Source of the DNA: [Lactobacillus] rogosae
GTDB lineage: Bacteria; Bacillota; Clostridia; Lachnospirales; Lachnospiraceae
Assembly (NCBI GenBank): GCA_900112995.1
Contig: FONU01000025.1
Span: forward strand, 1 to 43,807
Direction: 5' to 3'
Length of the DNA: 43,807 bases
In this document: piece by piece, positions 26,011-34,873 of the stretch
Position numbering within the stretch: position 1 is the stretch's first letter
How the letters are laid out: the number at the start of each line of letters is the position of its first letter
The notes under the pieces: model-generated
What the model was told of the DNA's origin: nothing
Database searches by the model: none
Seen by the model: only the letters and a program-made list of their open reading frames with translations
Made by a program: the position numbers and the translations under genes

Positions 26011-26168
26011 AGTAATATCTATCCTCACATTCTAAATATATATTCAGCTTATATGTTCTATAATATAACACAGGTTTGGCTTTTCGCCTACCTTAAAAAT
26101 CCAACTTTAATTTAATTTTTATACCATATTATTATTTCAAATATAAATTCAGCCATATCTTTTAAAAT

Positions 26169-26231
26169 GTAAAGAGCTAACCATTATATGCCACAAAGCT
26201 ATGCCTGCATATTAATGATTAGCTCTTTTAC
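26169..26231 (-). terminator. Long-stem terminator after ppdK
   Basis: GTAAAGAGCTAA (26169-26180) pairs with TTAGCTCTTTTAC (26219-26231) with one bulge, and the stem continues through ATTA and TATGC with a few mismatches. ATTTTAAA follows on the minus strand. It begins 46 nt past the ppdK stop. The T-tract is modest. Confidence 0.55.
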
Positions 26232-26277
26232 TATTATGATAACACAATCACACCAATACCTGTGTAAATAATCCGAC

Positions 26278-29163
26278 CTAGTTATCTTTATTCTTATTCT
26301 CTTTATAAGCCTTCTTCGCTTCTGCTATTCCTGCTTTAAGTCCAGCCACCCCTGCAAATGCTACCTCTTTACCGGCCTTGGCGGCTTCCTTACCCACCTT
26401 GACAGCCTCTTTAGCTACTTCCCTGCCTACCTTGGCGGCTTCGTTAGCAGCTTTCTTAGCTTTCTCCTTAAGCTCATCTGTATCTATGCCTTCCTTAGCC
26501 GCGGCATTAGTGTCACCTTCGCTGTCATTCTGCAATTCGCTGGCAATTGCTGCCTGTGCTGCTGCAAGTCTTGCAATAGGCACTCTGAATGGTGAACAGC
26601 TTACATAATCAAGTCCTGCCTTATGACAGAATTCTATGCTTGATGGATCTCCACCGTGCTCTCCGCATATTCCGCACTTAAGTGCTGGTCTTGTCTTTCT
26701 TCCGTTGGCAACTGCCATTTTAACAAGCTGTCCTACACCATTCTGGTCTAATCTTGCAAATGGATCTGACTCATATATCTTGCTCTTATAATATGAGTCA
26801 AGGAACTTTCCTGCATCATCTCTTGAAAATCCAAAAGTCATCTGTGTAAGATCATTAGTACCAAATGAGAAGAACTCTGCTTCTTCTGCAATCTCATCAG
26901 CAAGAAGTGCCGCTCTTGGAATTTCTATCATTGTACCAATCTTATACTTGATATCTGAATTCTTTTCTTTCTTAACAGCTTCCGCTTCTTCTATTACAAC
27001 ATCTTTAACGAACTTTAATTCTTTCTTCTCGCCCACAAGAGGTATCATTATCTCTGGTGTAATCTCATAGCCTTTTTCTTCTGAAACTTCAATCGCAGCT
27101 TCCATTACTGCTCTTGTCTGCATTCTTGCAATCTCTGGATATGTTACTGCAAGACGGCAGCCTCTATGTCCCATCATTGGATTGAACTCGTGAAGTGCCT
27201 CACATTTTGCTTTAACTTCTTCTACTGTAAGTCCCATATCATCTGCAAGTGCCTTAATATCTTCTTCCTCTGTTGGCACGAATTCGTGAAGAGGTGGATC
27301 AAGGTATCTTACAGTCATTGGCCTGCCTTCAAGTGCTTCATACATAGCCTTGAAATCTGCCTTCTGGAACTCACCAATTGGCTTTAATGCTTCTACTCTC
27401 TTCTCCACTGTATCAGAAAGAATCATTCTTCTGAACTTAGGAATTCTGTCTTCACCAAAGAACATATGCTCTGTACGGCAAAGTCCTATTCCCTCAGCAC
27501 CAAGCCTTACAGCATTCTTAGTATCTGCTGGTGTATCTGCGTTAGTTCTTACACCAAGCTTTCTATATTCATCAGCCCAAGCCATAATTCTTCCAAAATT
27601 ACCACTTACAGTAGCTTCCACTGTCTTAATATCGCCTTTGTATATCTTACCTGTTGAACCATCAAGTGATATATAATCCCCATCTGTAAATGTATATCCA
27701 CCAAGTGTAAACTGCTTAGCTTCCTCGTCTATAGATATTGCTCCACAGCCTGAAACACAACAAGTACCCATACCTCTTGCAACTACAGCAGCGTGTGATG
27801 TCATACCTCCCCTTACTGTAAGTATGCCCTGTGAAGCGTGCATACCTTCTATATCCTCTGGAGATGTCTCAAGTCTTACAAGGATAACTCTTTCTCCCTT
27901 GCCGCCTTTTCCAAGTTCCTTGGCTTCTTCGGCTGTAAATACTACTTTACCTGCGGCAGCTCCAGGAGATGCTGGAAGTGCTTCTCCAATAACTTCCCCT
28001 GCCTTAAGTGCATCAGTATCAAACATTGGGTGTAATAACTGGTCTAAAGACTTAGCTTCTATTCTCATTACTGCTTCTTTAGGTGTTATCATTCCCTCAT
28101 CTACAAGATCACACGCAATCTGGATAGCCGCCTGTGCAGTTCTCTTGCCGTTACGTGTCTGCAAGAAATACAATTTGCCTTCTTCTATAGTAAATTCCAT
28201 ATCCTGCATATCTTTGTAGTGGTTCTCAAGCTTCATTGCAAGTTCCATAAACTGTGAATAACACTCTGGAAGGTCTTTCTCAAGCTGTGTTATTGGCTGA
28301 GGTGTTCTGACACCAGCAACTACGTCCTCGCCCTGTGCATTGATAAGATATTCTCCGTATATTCCCTTAGCACCTGTAGATGGATTTCTTGTAAATGCTA
28401 CACCAGTTCCTGATGTATCACCCTTATTACCAAATACCATAGTCTGTACATTAACCGCTGTTCCCCAGTCGCCCGGAATATCATTCATTCTTCTGTATAC
28501 AATTGCCCTAGGGTTGTCCCATGAACGGAATACTGCCTTAACTGCTTCCATAAGCTGAACCTTAGGATCCTGTGGGAACTCTTCACCCTTCATAGCTTCC
28601 TTGTATACAGCCTTAAATCTTACAATAAGTTCTTTTAAATCATCTGCTGTAAGCTCTGTATCATATACAACACCCTTATCAGCCTTAACTTCATCTATAA
28701 TCTTCTCAAAATATGACTTAGGAACTTCCATAACAACATCTGAGAACATCTGTATGAATCTTCTATATGAATCATACGCAAATCTTGGGTTACCTGTCTT
28801 AACCGCAAAGCCCTCAACTGCCACATCATTAAGTCCAAGATTAAGTATTGTATCCATCATACCCGGCATAGATGCCCTTGCACCTGATCTTACAGAAACT
28901 AAGAGAGGATCCTGTGTATCCCCGAACTTCTTTCCGTTATACTCCTCAAGCCAGCCAATAGCTTCAAATATCTGAGCTTGTATCTCATCTGTAATCTGCT
29001 TTCCGTGTCTGTAATATTCAGTGCAGGCCTCTGTTGTAACTGTGAAACCTTGTGGAATTGGCATACCAAGCCATGTCATCTCTGCAAGATTAGCTCCTTT
29101 TCCACCAAGTAATGGCCGCATTGAAGCGTTGCCTTCTGAAAATCTGTAAACCCATTTCGCCAT
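26278..29163 (-). CDS. ppdK: Pyruvate, phosphate dikinase with an extra Ala/Lys-rich C-terminal tail
   Basis: Interconverts pyruvate, ATP and Pi with PEP, AMP and PPi in central carbon metabolism. The order is normal: N-terminal ATP-grasp domain (LLGGKGANLAEM; VRSGARASMPGMMDTILNLG), swivelling domain with the phospho-His in GGMTSHAAVVARG (about 456), and the C-terminal PEP/pyruvate barrel with GTNDLTQMTFGFSRDD and the catalytic Cys in CGICGEHGG (about 824). Typical PPDK ends near residue 875. This one runs to 961. The extra part (about 876-961) is a charged linker then Lys/Ala/Val helical repeats (such as AKVGREVAKEAVKVGKEAAK), ending KENKNKDN. GGAGGG is 6 nt before the ATG. It has its own promoter at 29226-29254. 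Confidence 0.96.
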   Translation of the reverse strand: MAKWVYRFSEGNASMRPLLGGKGANLAEMTWLGMPIPQGFTVTTEACTEYYRHGKQITDEIQAQIFEAIGWLEEYNGKKFGDTQDPLLVSVRSGARASMPGMMDTILNLGLNDVAVEGFAVKTGNPRFAYDSYRRFIQMFSDVVMEVPKSYFEKIIDEVKADKGVVYDTELTADDLKELIVRFKAVYKEAMKGEEFPQDPKVQLMEAVKAVFRSWDNPRAIVYRRMNDIPGDWGTAVNVQTMVFGNKGDTSGTGVAFTRNPSTGAKGIYGEYLINAQGEDVVAGVRTPQPITQLEKDLPECYSQFMELAMKLENHYKDMQDMEFTIEEGKLYFLQTRNGKRTAQAAIQIACDLVDEGMITPKEAVMRIEAKSLDQLLHPMFDTDALKAGEVIGEALPASPGAAAGKVVFTAEEAKELGKGGKGERVILVRLETSPEDIEGMHASQGILTVRGGMTSHAAVVARGMGTCCVSGCGAISIDEEAKQFTLGGYTFTDGDYISLDGSTGKIYKGDIKTVEATVSGNFGRIMAWADEYRKLGVRTNADTPADTKNAVRLGAEGIGLCRTEHMFFGEDRIPKFRRMILSDTVEKRVEALKPIGEFQKADFKAMYEALEGRPMTVRYLDPPLHEFVPTEEEDIKALADDMGLTVEEVKAKCEALHEFNPMMGHRGCRLAVTYPEIARMQTRAVMEAAIEVSEEKGYEITPEIMIPLVGEKKELKFVKDVVIEEAEAVKKEKNSDIKYKIGTMIEIPRAALLADEIAEEAEFFSFGTNDLTQMTFGFSRDDAGKFLDSYYKSKIYESDPFARLDQNGVGQLVKMAVANGRKTRPALKCGICGEHGGDPSSIEFCHKAGLDYVSCSPFRVPIARLAAAQAAIASELQNDSEGDTNAAAKEGIDTDELKEKAKKAANEAAKVGREVAKEAVKVGKEAAKAGKEVAFAGVAGLKAGIAEAKKAYKENKNKDN

Positions 29164-29225
29164 AAGCTTCCCTCCATTATTCCTATAACGTATTTAGTTA
29201 TTACGTCCGTTAATTTATTGTTAAA

Positions 29226-29254
29226 AGTATAACATACTTTTATTAATACATCAA
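29226..29254 (-). promoter_or_regulatory. ppdK promoter with a palindrome over the -10
   Basis: On the minus strand TTGATG (29249-29254), a 17-nt spacer and TATACT (29226-29231). The 19-bp perfect palindrome AAAAGTAT-3-ATACTTTT (29223-29241) spans the -10 and the 3' half of the spacer. A protein bound there would block polymerase, so repression is likely. The leader is about 56 nt. Confidence 0.6.
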
Positions 29255-29382
29255 CGAGTTCTAAGCAATTCATATATTGTTTTAATTTTATGCTGTATTT
29301 ATATTGTATTCAATTTATGGAATTATATTCCTGCCCTTATTACTTCCTATTCTTATTACTAATATTATCTTGCTTTATATTT

Positions 29383-29409
29383 AAAAAAAGAATGTGCAAA
29401 GCACATTCT
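29383..29409 (-). terminator. Intrinsic terminator within repeat copy 2, after the YibE/F gene
   Basis: On the minus strand a perfect 9-bp stem (29401-29409 with 29389-29397) and a TTT loop, then a run of T (29383-29388). It is 88 nt past the stop codon at 29497 and is the only good terminator there. Confidence 0.8.
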
Positions 29410-29522
29410 CGCACCAAATATGGTCACTTACGACACACTACAGCTTCACACAAGTGTGCAGATTGGCACATAGTGCCTTTTATGTAACAGGGAATTCTAT
29501 TGAAATTTCCTATTACATAAAA
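29383..29522 (-). repeat. Structured dispersed element, copy 2
   Basis: On the minus strand: a long outer stem of about 17-19 bp (core TTATGTAA 29513-29520 with TTACATAA 29480-29487); GGCAC-TAT-GTGCC (29465-29477); CACAC-TT-GTGTG (29447-29458); then AGAATGTGC-TTT-GCACATTCT plus T-run (29383-29409). Against copy 1 the outer stem shows a paired A-T to G-C change. The element overlaps the 3' end of the YibE/F gene. Confidence 0.78.
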
Positions 29523-30624
29523 ATGCAGTGATAGCTGCCACTGCCGGAACTGTCAGTATTACACCTATGCTTCCCGACACGCCCTGCATAATCTCTATTC
29601 CTATATTATAAGAATTAATAATCTGCCTGAATGGAAGGTTATACGCATAATTAATTACAAGCTCGCTAACTGCACTTCCGACAAATGCAAGTATAAGTGT
29701 ATTAGACATAGTTCCCATCATATCACGTCCCACGTTCATTCCACTCTTAAACAATTCCACCGAACTAAGCTCTGGTGCTTTATCGTGTATCTCACTTATC
29801 GCCGATGATACCGACATAGCAACATCCATTACCGCACCTAACGATGCTATTAATATTCCTGAGAACAACAGGCCACCAATCTTAATATCTGTAAGCTGTC
29901 CCACATACGAAAGCGTTTCTATATTAGACACATTATATCCGTCAATATCCGCACATACGCCAAACAGCCACGCACTGACTCCCGCTAACAATACCCCAAG
30001 AACCGTACCTGCAATTGCACAAAATGTCTTTATAGTTGCACCGCTTATAAGATACATCGTCACAATTGTCGTTATTATTGTAATAATTACCGCCGCAGCA
30101 AATGGCGAAAAACCTCTATATATAAGAGGTATGTATATCTTGAATATTGCAACAAATGTAAACACCAGCCCGACAACCGATTTAACCCCATTCTTTCCAC
30201 CAATAACACATATTAGAAGCAGAAATATTCCAACAAATACAGCTATCTGTATAATCCTGTCCTTTGAATAGACAGATACATTTTTAGACTCTCCTGACAC
30301 GCTCATATGCACAACTACAGAATCCCCCTTATGGCACACTGCTCCAAAAAGATTACCCTCTGCACTCGTTGCATTGACTATCTCCCCCTTATACTCACCT
30401 GATGTAAGCTGAACCTTTAACATCTGGTATCCGACTCTTATTCCATCTGGTGAAAGATTATCTTCCACCACCTCAACAACCCGGGCACTTTCATAGGAAT
30501 AACCAAGAGTTGTTACTATCTCCGCCTTATCTGTAACTTTAAGCCGGTCAGCAGCTATTATAAATGCTGCAAGACCGGCTATAATTACTATAATACGGAT
30601 TAAGAATTTCTTTTTATCCGACAT
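29497..30624 (-). CDS. YibE/F-family membrane protein
   Basis: 375 residues. An N-terminal signal-anchor helix (about 9-25) is followed by a small beta domain (about 35-120: ARVVEVVEDN, GEYKGEIVNA, GDSVVVHMS) and then seven or so membrane helices. GGKNGVKSVVGLVFTFVAIFKIYIPLIYRGFSP and LGAVMDVAMSVSSAISEI are family signatures. Function is unproven in the family; transport is suspected. GGAG is 7 nt before the ATG, and the start lies 12 nt after the phosphatase-like gene stop, so they are co-transcribed. The last residues (FLCNRKFQ) and the TAG stop come from the structured repeat copy 2, which also provides the terminator. Confidence 0.88.
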   Translation of the reverse strand: MSDKKKFLIRIIVIIAGLAAFIIAADRLKVTDKAEIVTTLGYSYESARVVEVVEDNLSPDGIRVGYQMLKVQLTSGEYKGEIVNATSAEGNLFGAVCHKGDSVVVHMSVSGESKNVSVYSKDRIIQIAVFVGIFLLLICVIGGKNGVKSVVGLVFTFVAIFKIYIPLIYRGFSPFAAAVIITIITTIVTMYLISGATIKTFCAIAGTVLGVLLAGVSAWLFGVCADIDGYNVSNIETLSYVGQLTDIKIGGLLFSGILIASLGAVMDVAMSVSSAISEIHDKAPELSSVELFKSGMNVGRDMMGTMSNTLILAFVGSAVSELVINYAYNLPFRQIINSYNIGIEIMQGVSGSIGVILTVPAVAAITAFLCNRKFQ

Positions 30625-30636
30625 TATATATCTCCA

Positions 30637-32826
30637 TTATTTAATATGTTTCTTTTTTCTGTCTGCTAATACAATTCCTGCAATTCCTATTAATGATATT
30701 CCTGCAGCTGTGTAATATACTGCCGGTCTGCTTATATCACCTGTCTTGACGGTTGTATTGGAATTATCAGAGCTCTCATTAACTGCTGTTACATCTGATG
30801 AGTTATCTGTTGTCTGAGTGCCTTCATTATCCATTGAAGAATCGGCCGTATTATCCGCATTATCATTACCAGAACCTGTTGTGTCTGATGTGTTGTTACC
30901 GTTATTATCTGATGAATTATTGCCATTGTTATCAGCCGCATTATCACCATTTTCTGTGCCGTTATTAACATTATCACTGCTGTTATCTGCTGTCTTTAAT
31001 GCTTTAACTGCATCCTGAAGTGATGTAACTGCACTTGCAATATCCATTGTTGTGCTTTCCTCATTATCAAGAATTGCCTTAGCTGCCTCAATTGTATCTG
31101 AAAGAGCATTTACTGACTCTTCTGTAAAATTGCCTGCCGCCTTAGCTGTTTCCAAAGAAGCCTCTGCCTTGGCAACCTCACTGGTAAGTGCACTCTTATC
31201 AGCCTGCTTAACAATTGTATAAGCAGTTGCTACTCCACCATCTGCCACAAGTTCTTCATTAGTAGCCGCATCGTAAGTTCTTACTGTTAATGTTGTATCT
31301 GTTATATCAATTACTGAATATGTAGGTCTCCAGCTCTGACATCTTGCGGCAATATAATTCTGCTTAGTACCTATAAGCTGATAATACTTACTACCAGTTG
31401 CTGAGTTAGCCTCAAAATATACTGTTCCCTCAGGGTCTACAACCTTTGAACCATCTTTTTCCCCTGTTGAAAGCTGATAACATAAATTATCTGTAAGATA
31501 GGCATTAAATTCATCAGTCTTTGATGTTGATGGTGCTGCTGTGTATGAATTATGTGCCTTGCTGTCTGATGTGAGCTGGTAAGTTCTTGAATATGTATGG
31601 TCGTGTCCCTGAAGGACTGCATCAATATCATATTTATCAATTACAGGAGTAAGCTGTGTACGAAGAACTATACCATCTGAATCTGAGTGGTCATAACCTG
31701 AACCATATATATCCTGATGGAACATAAGAACTCTCCATTTGGCATCTGGATTATTCTCAGTCGCTTCTTTAATAACATTTTCGTGAGTTGTAACATTGTA
31801 ATTGTTAGTATCTATGCTTATGAATAAAGTGTTGCCATATGTAAAGTAATAATCTGTTCCTGCCGCTGTCTTAGAAGCTGTATTATCACTGCTTGTCTGC
31901 TTATTAGGATAATTAAAATGGTTTGAATAATTAACAGACTTTGAATCGTGGTTACCGATTGTAACAGCAACCGGAAGGCTTCTTAATACTGTTGGATTAA
32001 GAAATCCTGCATATTCAATCTGCTGTTCTAACTTATCTGCATCCTTTGAAACCGATGACTGGTTAATCTGGTCACCTGCTGACATAATAAAGCTCAAATC
32101 AGGGAACTTGCTGACTGCATTATTAAGTGTGTGATACCAGTTATAAGAGTCATTCATCGCAAAATACTCTTTATTCTCGCCCTTAATCTGTCCAGTTGAA
32201 GCACCAATCTGTGGGTCGCCGACATACATTATTGAAAAGCTTTCTGTAGACTGTGTCTTATAACTATATGTATCTGACCAAGCACCGTTGACATAATACT
32301 GATATTGATATGAAGTATTTTCTGTGAGATCTGTAACAGTTACTTTACAAGGATATAATGTATAAGTTGTTCCATTATCAACTACTGTTTCAACATCTGT
32401 ATCAACCGACTGCACGCCCTCATATGTCTTTATCTCTCTGCCTGTTGAATCCATAAGCTTAATCTTAGGTGTCTCGCCCTCAGTTGTTGAATACCACGCT
32501 GCATTAAGCTTTGTTGCATTTTCTCCCGGTGTAAGTGCAATCTGACAGAAGTTATTTCTTACTGATTCCCACTTTGTCTTCCACGCTGCCCATTCCTCGC
32601 TGTTAGCATATACATTTGACTTTACATTTCTTTCCTCTGTCACGCTTCCATCTTCTGCATAACAGGCATCATTGACAATTTGCTCCTCGTCCTTTGACTG
32701 TGCCGCAGCATTGTTCCACGCTGCTCTTGTTGAACTTCTTGCCCAGCTCTCAGTTGTTCCCATTGCAATACTTGCTACCATAATAGCTGTTAACGTTGCT
32801 GCCGCAACCTTCTTCATTCTTCTCAT
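30637..32826 (-). CDS. Secreted purple-acid-phosphatase-like metallophosphoesterase, C-terminally anchored
   Basis: 729 residues. The signal peptide is about 1-29 (basic start, then TLTAIMVASIAMG, WARSS). A fibronectin-like beta domain (about 80-190) precedes the calcineurin-type phosphoesterase core with all metal motifs: GDPQIG (about 200), GDQIN (about 252), GNHDS (about 290), FHQD (about 369) and GHDHTYSR (about 407). A FIVAR-like three-helix segment (about 540-610) and an N/S/D/G/T linker (about 610-690) lead to VKTGD, a hydrophobic helix and RKKKHIK. This tail has wall-sorting layout but lacks the Pro of LPxTG. It likely releases phosphate from organic esters at the cell surface. GGGAGG is 5 nt before the ATG. 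Confidence 0.88.
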   Translation of the reverse strand: MRRMKKVAAATLTAIMVASIAMGTTESWARSSTRAAWNNAAAQSKDEEQIVNDACYAEDGSVTEERNVKSNVYANSEEWAAWKTKWESVRNNFCQIALTPGENATKLNAAWYSTTEGETPKIKLMDSTGREIKTYEGVQSVDTDVETVVDNGTTYTLYPCKVTVTDLTENTSYQYQYYVNGAWSDTYSYKTQSTESFSIMYVGDPQIGASTGQIKGENKEYFAMNDSYNWYHTLNNAVSKFPDLSFIMSAGDQINQSSVSKDADKLEQQIEYAGFLNPTVLRSLPVAVTIGNHDSKSVNYSNHFNYPNKQTSSDNTASKTAAGTDYYFTYGNTLFISIDTNNYNVTTHENVIKEATENNPDAKWRVLMFHQDIYGSGYDHSDSDGIVLRTQLTPVIDKYDIDAVLQGHDHTYSRTYQLTSDSKAHNSYTAAPSTSKTDEFNAYLTDNLCYQLSTGEKDGSKVVDPEGTVYFEANSATGSKYYQLIGTKQNYIAARCQSWRPTYSVIDITDTTLTVRTYDAATNEELVADGGVATAYTIVKQADKSALTSEVAKAEASLETAKAAGNFTEESVNALSDTIEAAKAILDNEESTTMDIASAVTSLQDAVKALKTADNSSDNVNNGTENGDNAADNNGNNSSDNNGNNTSDTTGSGNDNADNTADSSMDNEGTQTTDNSSDVTAVNESSDNSNTTVKTGDISRPAVYYTAAGISLIGIAGIVLADRKKKHIK

Positions 32827-32901
32827 CGTTTCCTCCCGATATCAAGCTTTACATTTTATATTGCTGAAAATGTGCCATTATCCTGTACAATAATAATTGC
32901 C

Positions 32902-32929
32902 TCTATATTTTCAGCCTGGTCTTTATCAA
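32902..32929 (-). promoter_or_regulatory. Promoter of the phosphatase-like/YibE-F operon
   Basis: On the minus strand TTGATA (32924-32929), a 16-nt spacer and TATAGA (32902-32907). The predicted start is near 32895. The inverted repeat GCTGAAAAT (32863-32871) and ATTTTCAGC (32907-32915) spans spacer and leader and could be regulatory. Confidence 0.5.
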
Positions 32930-33053
32930 TCTGTCTGCCCTACGTATTTTGCAGATAACAGCTTAATTAAAGACTATATATAATATATGGGGAGTTTATA
33001 AAATCTGCTTGTATGCAATCGTAAATCCAGTGTTAATATTTATAAAATAAATG

Positions 33054-33119
33054 TAAAAAATACTGACAAGTCTGGTAACCAGCCGTATTTACGGATTGTC
33101 TGCCATTCTTATCAGTATT
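33054..33119 (-). terminator. Intrinsic terminator downstream of proS
   Basis: On the minus strand AATACTGATAAG (33108-33119) pairs with CTTGTCAGTATT (33059-33070), 12 bp with one G-U, followed by T (33055-33060). The 37-nt interior holds CCGTA-AA-TACGG. It is 117 nt past the proS stop. Confidence 0.7.
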
Positions 33120-33235
33120 CTATATAATCTTATATATTAATGTCAGAGGCAAAAGGTACTCTGCCCTTGACTTATGCCCTCGGATTGCTCCCATTACTAT
33201 GCAGTTCACTGATATGTCAGAATTGCTGCATTTAA
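33120..33235 (-). other. Noncoding stretch after proS with weak inverted repeats
   Basis: No credible ORF is present. On the minus strand GAGGGCATAAG can pair with CTTTTGCCTC about 16 nt later, and GCAGCAATTC...GAACTGC is loosely symmetric. It may be part of the proS 3' UTR or a dispersed repeat. Nothing here is certain. Confidence 0.3.
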
Positions 33236-34675
33236 TTAGTATGCCTTACCCCAATAAACCATCTTCTTAGCTGGCTTGCCACAGCATACGCACACATCGC
33301 TTAACTGCTCCTGTGCAAATGGCATACATCTTGATGTACAAGTTGTCTCTTCTTTAATCTTATCTTCACAAGCCTGCTCACCGCACCACATAGCCTTGAT
33401 AAAGCCTGGCTTATTAGCTGCTGTTTCCTTGAACTCATCATAGTTAACTGCTACATATGTATGTGCATCCCTATGTGCTCTTGCTCTCTCAAGCATATCT
33501 TTCTGGATAGTGTCAAGAATTTCCGGAAGCTTAACTGCAAGTTCATCAATTGCAACTGTAATCTTCTCTCTTGTATCACGGCGTACAACGATAGCCTGAT
33601 TAGCTTCAATATCTCTTGGTCCCATCTCAACTCTTACTGGAATACCACGCATTTCCTGCTCTGAGAACTTCCAGCCTGGATTCTTATCAGAATCATCAAC
33701 CTTAACTCTAAGACCTGCTGCCTTGATAGCATCTCTTACTTCGTATGCCTTATCAAGCACACCTTCCTTCTTCTGCATAATAGGAATAATATCAACCTGA
33801 ACTGGTGCAACCTTAGGTGGAAGCACAAGTCCTGAATTATCTCCGTGTGTCATAATAACAGCACCGATAAGTCTTGTTGTTGTTCCCCATGATGTCTGAT
33901 GAACATACTTAAGCTTGTTATCTTTATCTGTATACTGTATACCAAATGCCTTAGCAAATCCATCACCAAAGTTATGGCTTGTTCCTGACTGTAAAGCCTT
34001 TCCATCGTGCATAAGTGCTTCGATAGTATAAGTAGCTTCTGCACCAGCGAACTTCTCTTTATCTGTCTTGCGGCCCTTGATAACCGGGATAGCAAGAACT
34101 TCCTCACAGAAGTCAGCATAAAGATTAAGCATCTGCTGTGTACGTGCTTCTGCATCTTCTGCTGTTGCGTGTGCTGTATGTCCTTCCTGCCATAAGAATT
34201 CTCTTGAACGAAGGAATGGTCTTGTCTCTTTCTCCCATCTTACAACTGAACACCACTGGTTATATACCTTTGGTAAATCTCTGTAAGACTGTATCTCATC
34301 CTTGTAGAAATCACAGAAAAGTGTCTCGGATGTTGGTCTTACACACATTCTCTCCTGAAGTGGATTAAGTCCTCCATAAGTAACCCAGGCTACCTCTGGT
34401 GCAAATCCTTCTACATGATCCTTTTCTTTCTCAAGAAGACTTTCTGGAATAAACATAGGAAGATATACATTCTCTACGCCTGTTTCCTTGAATCTTCTAT
34501 CCATTTCATTCTTTATATTCTCCCAGATTGCATATCCAGCCGGCTTAAATATCATACATCCTTTAACGCTTGAATATGACATAAGCTCTGCCTTCTTACA
34601 TACATCTGTGTACCACTGTGCAAAGTCTACATCCATGGAAGTAATCGCTTCTACTAACTTCTTATCCTCTGCCAT
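33236..34675 (-). CDS. proS: Prolyl-tRNA synthetase, archaeal/eukaryotic type
   Basis: 479 residues, the short ProS class without the bacterial editing insertion. It charges tRNA-Pro. Class II motif 2 lies around the region [50 protein letters not shown] and [10 protein letters not shown] are active-site family blocks. The C-terminal domain keeps paired Cys (CGEQAC, CTSRC, CVCCGK), a zinc-binding site typical of this type, and it ends in the characteristic WGKAY-like Tyr. The ATG at 34675 gives the usual family start; the sequence just upstream (AATGAGGTATATTT) holds GAGG 8 nt away. No T-box AGGGTGG/ACCGCG element was found in the leader. Confidence 0.96.
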   Translation of the reverse strand: MAEDKKLVEAITSMDVDFAQWYTDVCKKAELMSYSSVKGCMIFKPAGYAIWENIKNEMDRRFKETGVENVYLPMFIPESLLEKEKDHVEGFAPEVAWVTYGGLNPLQERMCVRPTSETLFCDFYKDEIQSYRDLPKVYNQWCSVVRWEKETRPFLRSREFLWQEGHTAHATAEDAEARTQQMLNLYADFCEEVLAIPVIKGRKTDKEKFAGAEATYTIEALMHDGKALQSGTSHNFGDGFAKAFGIQYTDKDNKLKYVHQTSWGTTTRLIGAVIMTHGDNSGLVLPPKVAPVQVDIIPIMQKKEGVLDKAYEVRDAIKAAGLRVKVDDSDKNPGWKFSEQEMRGIPVRVEMGPRDIEANQAIVVRRDTREKITVAIDELAVKLPEILDTIQKDMLERARAHRDAHTYVAVNYDEFKETAANKPGFIKAMWCGEQACEDKIKEETTCTSRCMPFAQEQLSDVCVCCGKPAKKMVYWGKAY

Positions 34676-34873
34676 AAATATACCTCATTTCCTGCGCTGT
34701 CTGCGCGTCCTGTTAAATGTGCCGCAAGCCTGTAATCTAAGCAGATAACCCACAATAAAAGATGCTACAGGTTATCCACATATTAAAGCTCACATAATCT
34801 GTAATAGTCTAACATTTTCAGCAGGGATTTTCAAGTAGAACACAGATATCCGTTATTTAAATATTTTATATGC

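Noticed and set aside
26278-28975. Several long plus-strand frames opposite ppdK
   Set aside because: All are shadows of the PPDK frame with biased composition and no ribosome sites.
34676-34873. T-box riboswitch before proS
   Set aside because: No AGGGTGG-ACCGCG T-box sequence and no terminator/antiterminator pair was found; only a 7-bp GATAACC/GGTTATC stem is seen.
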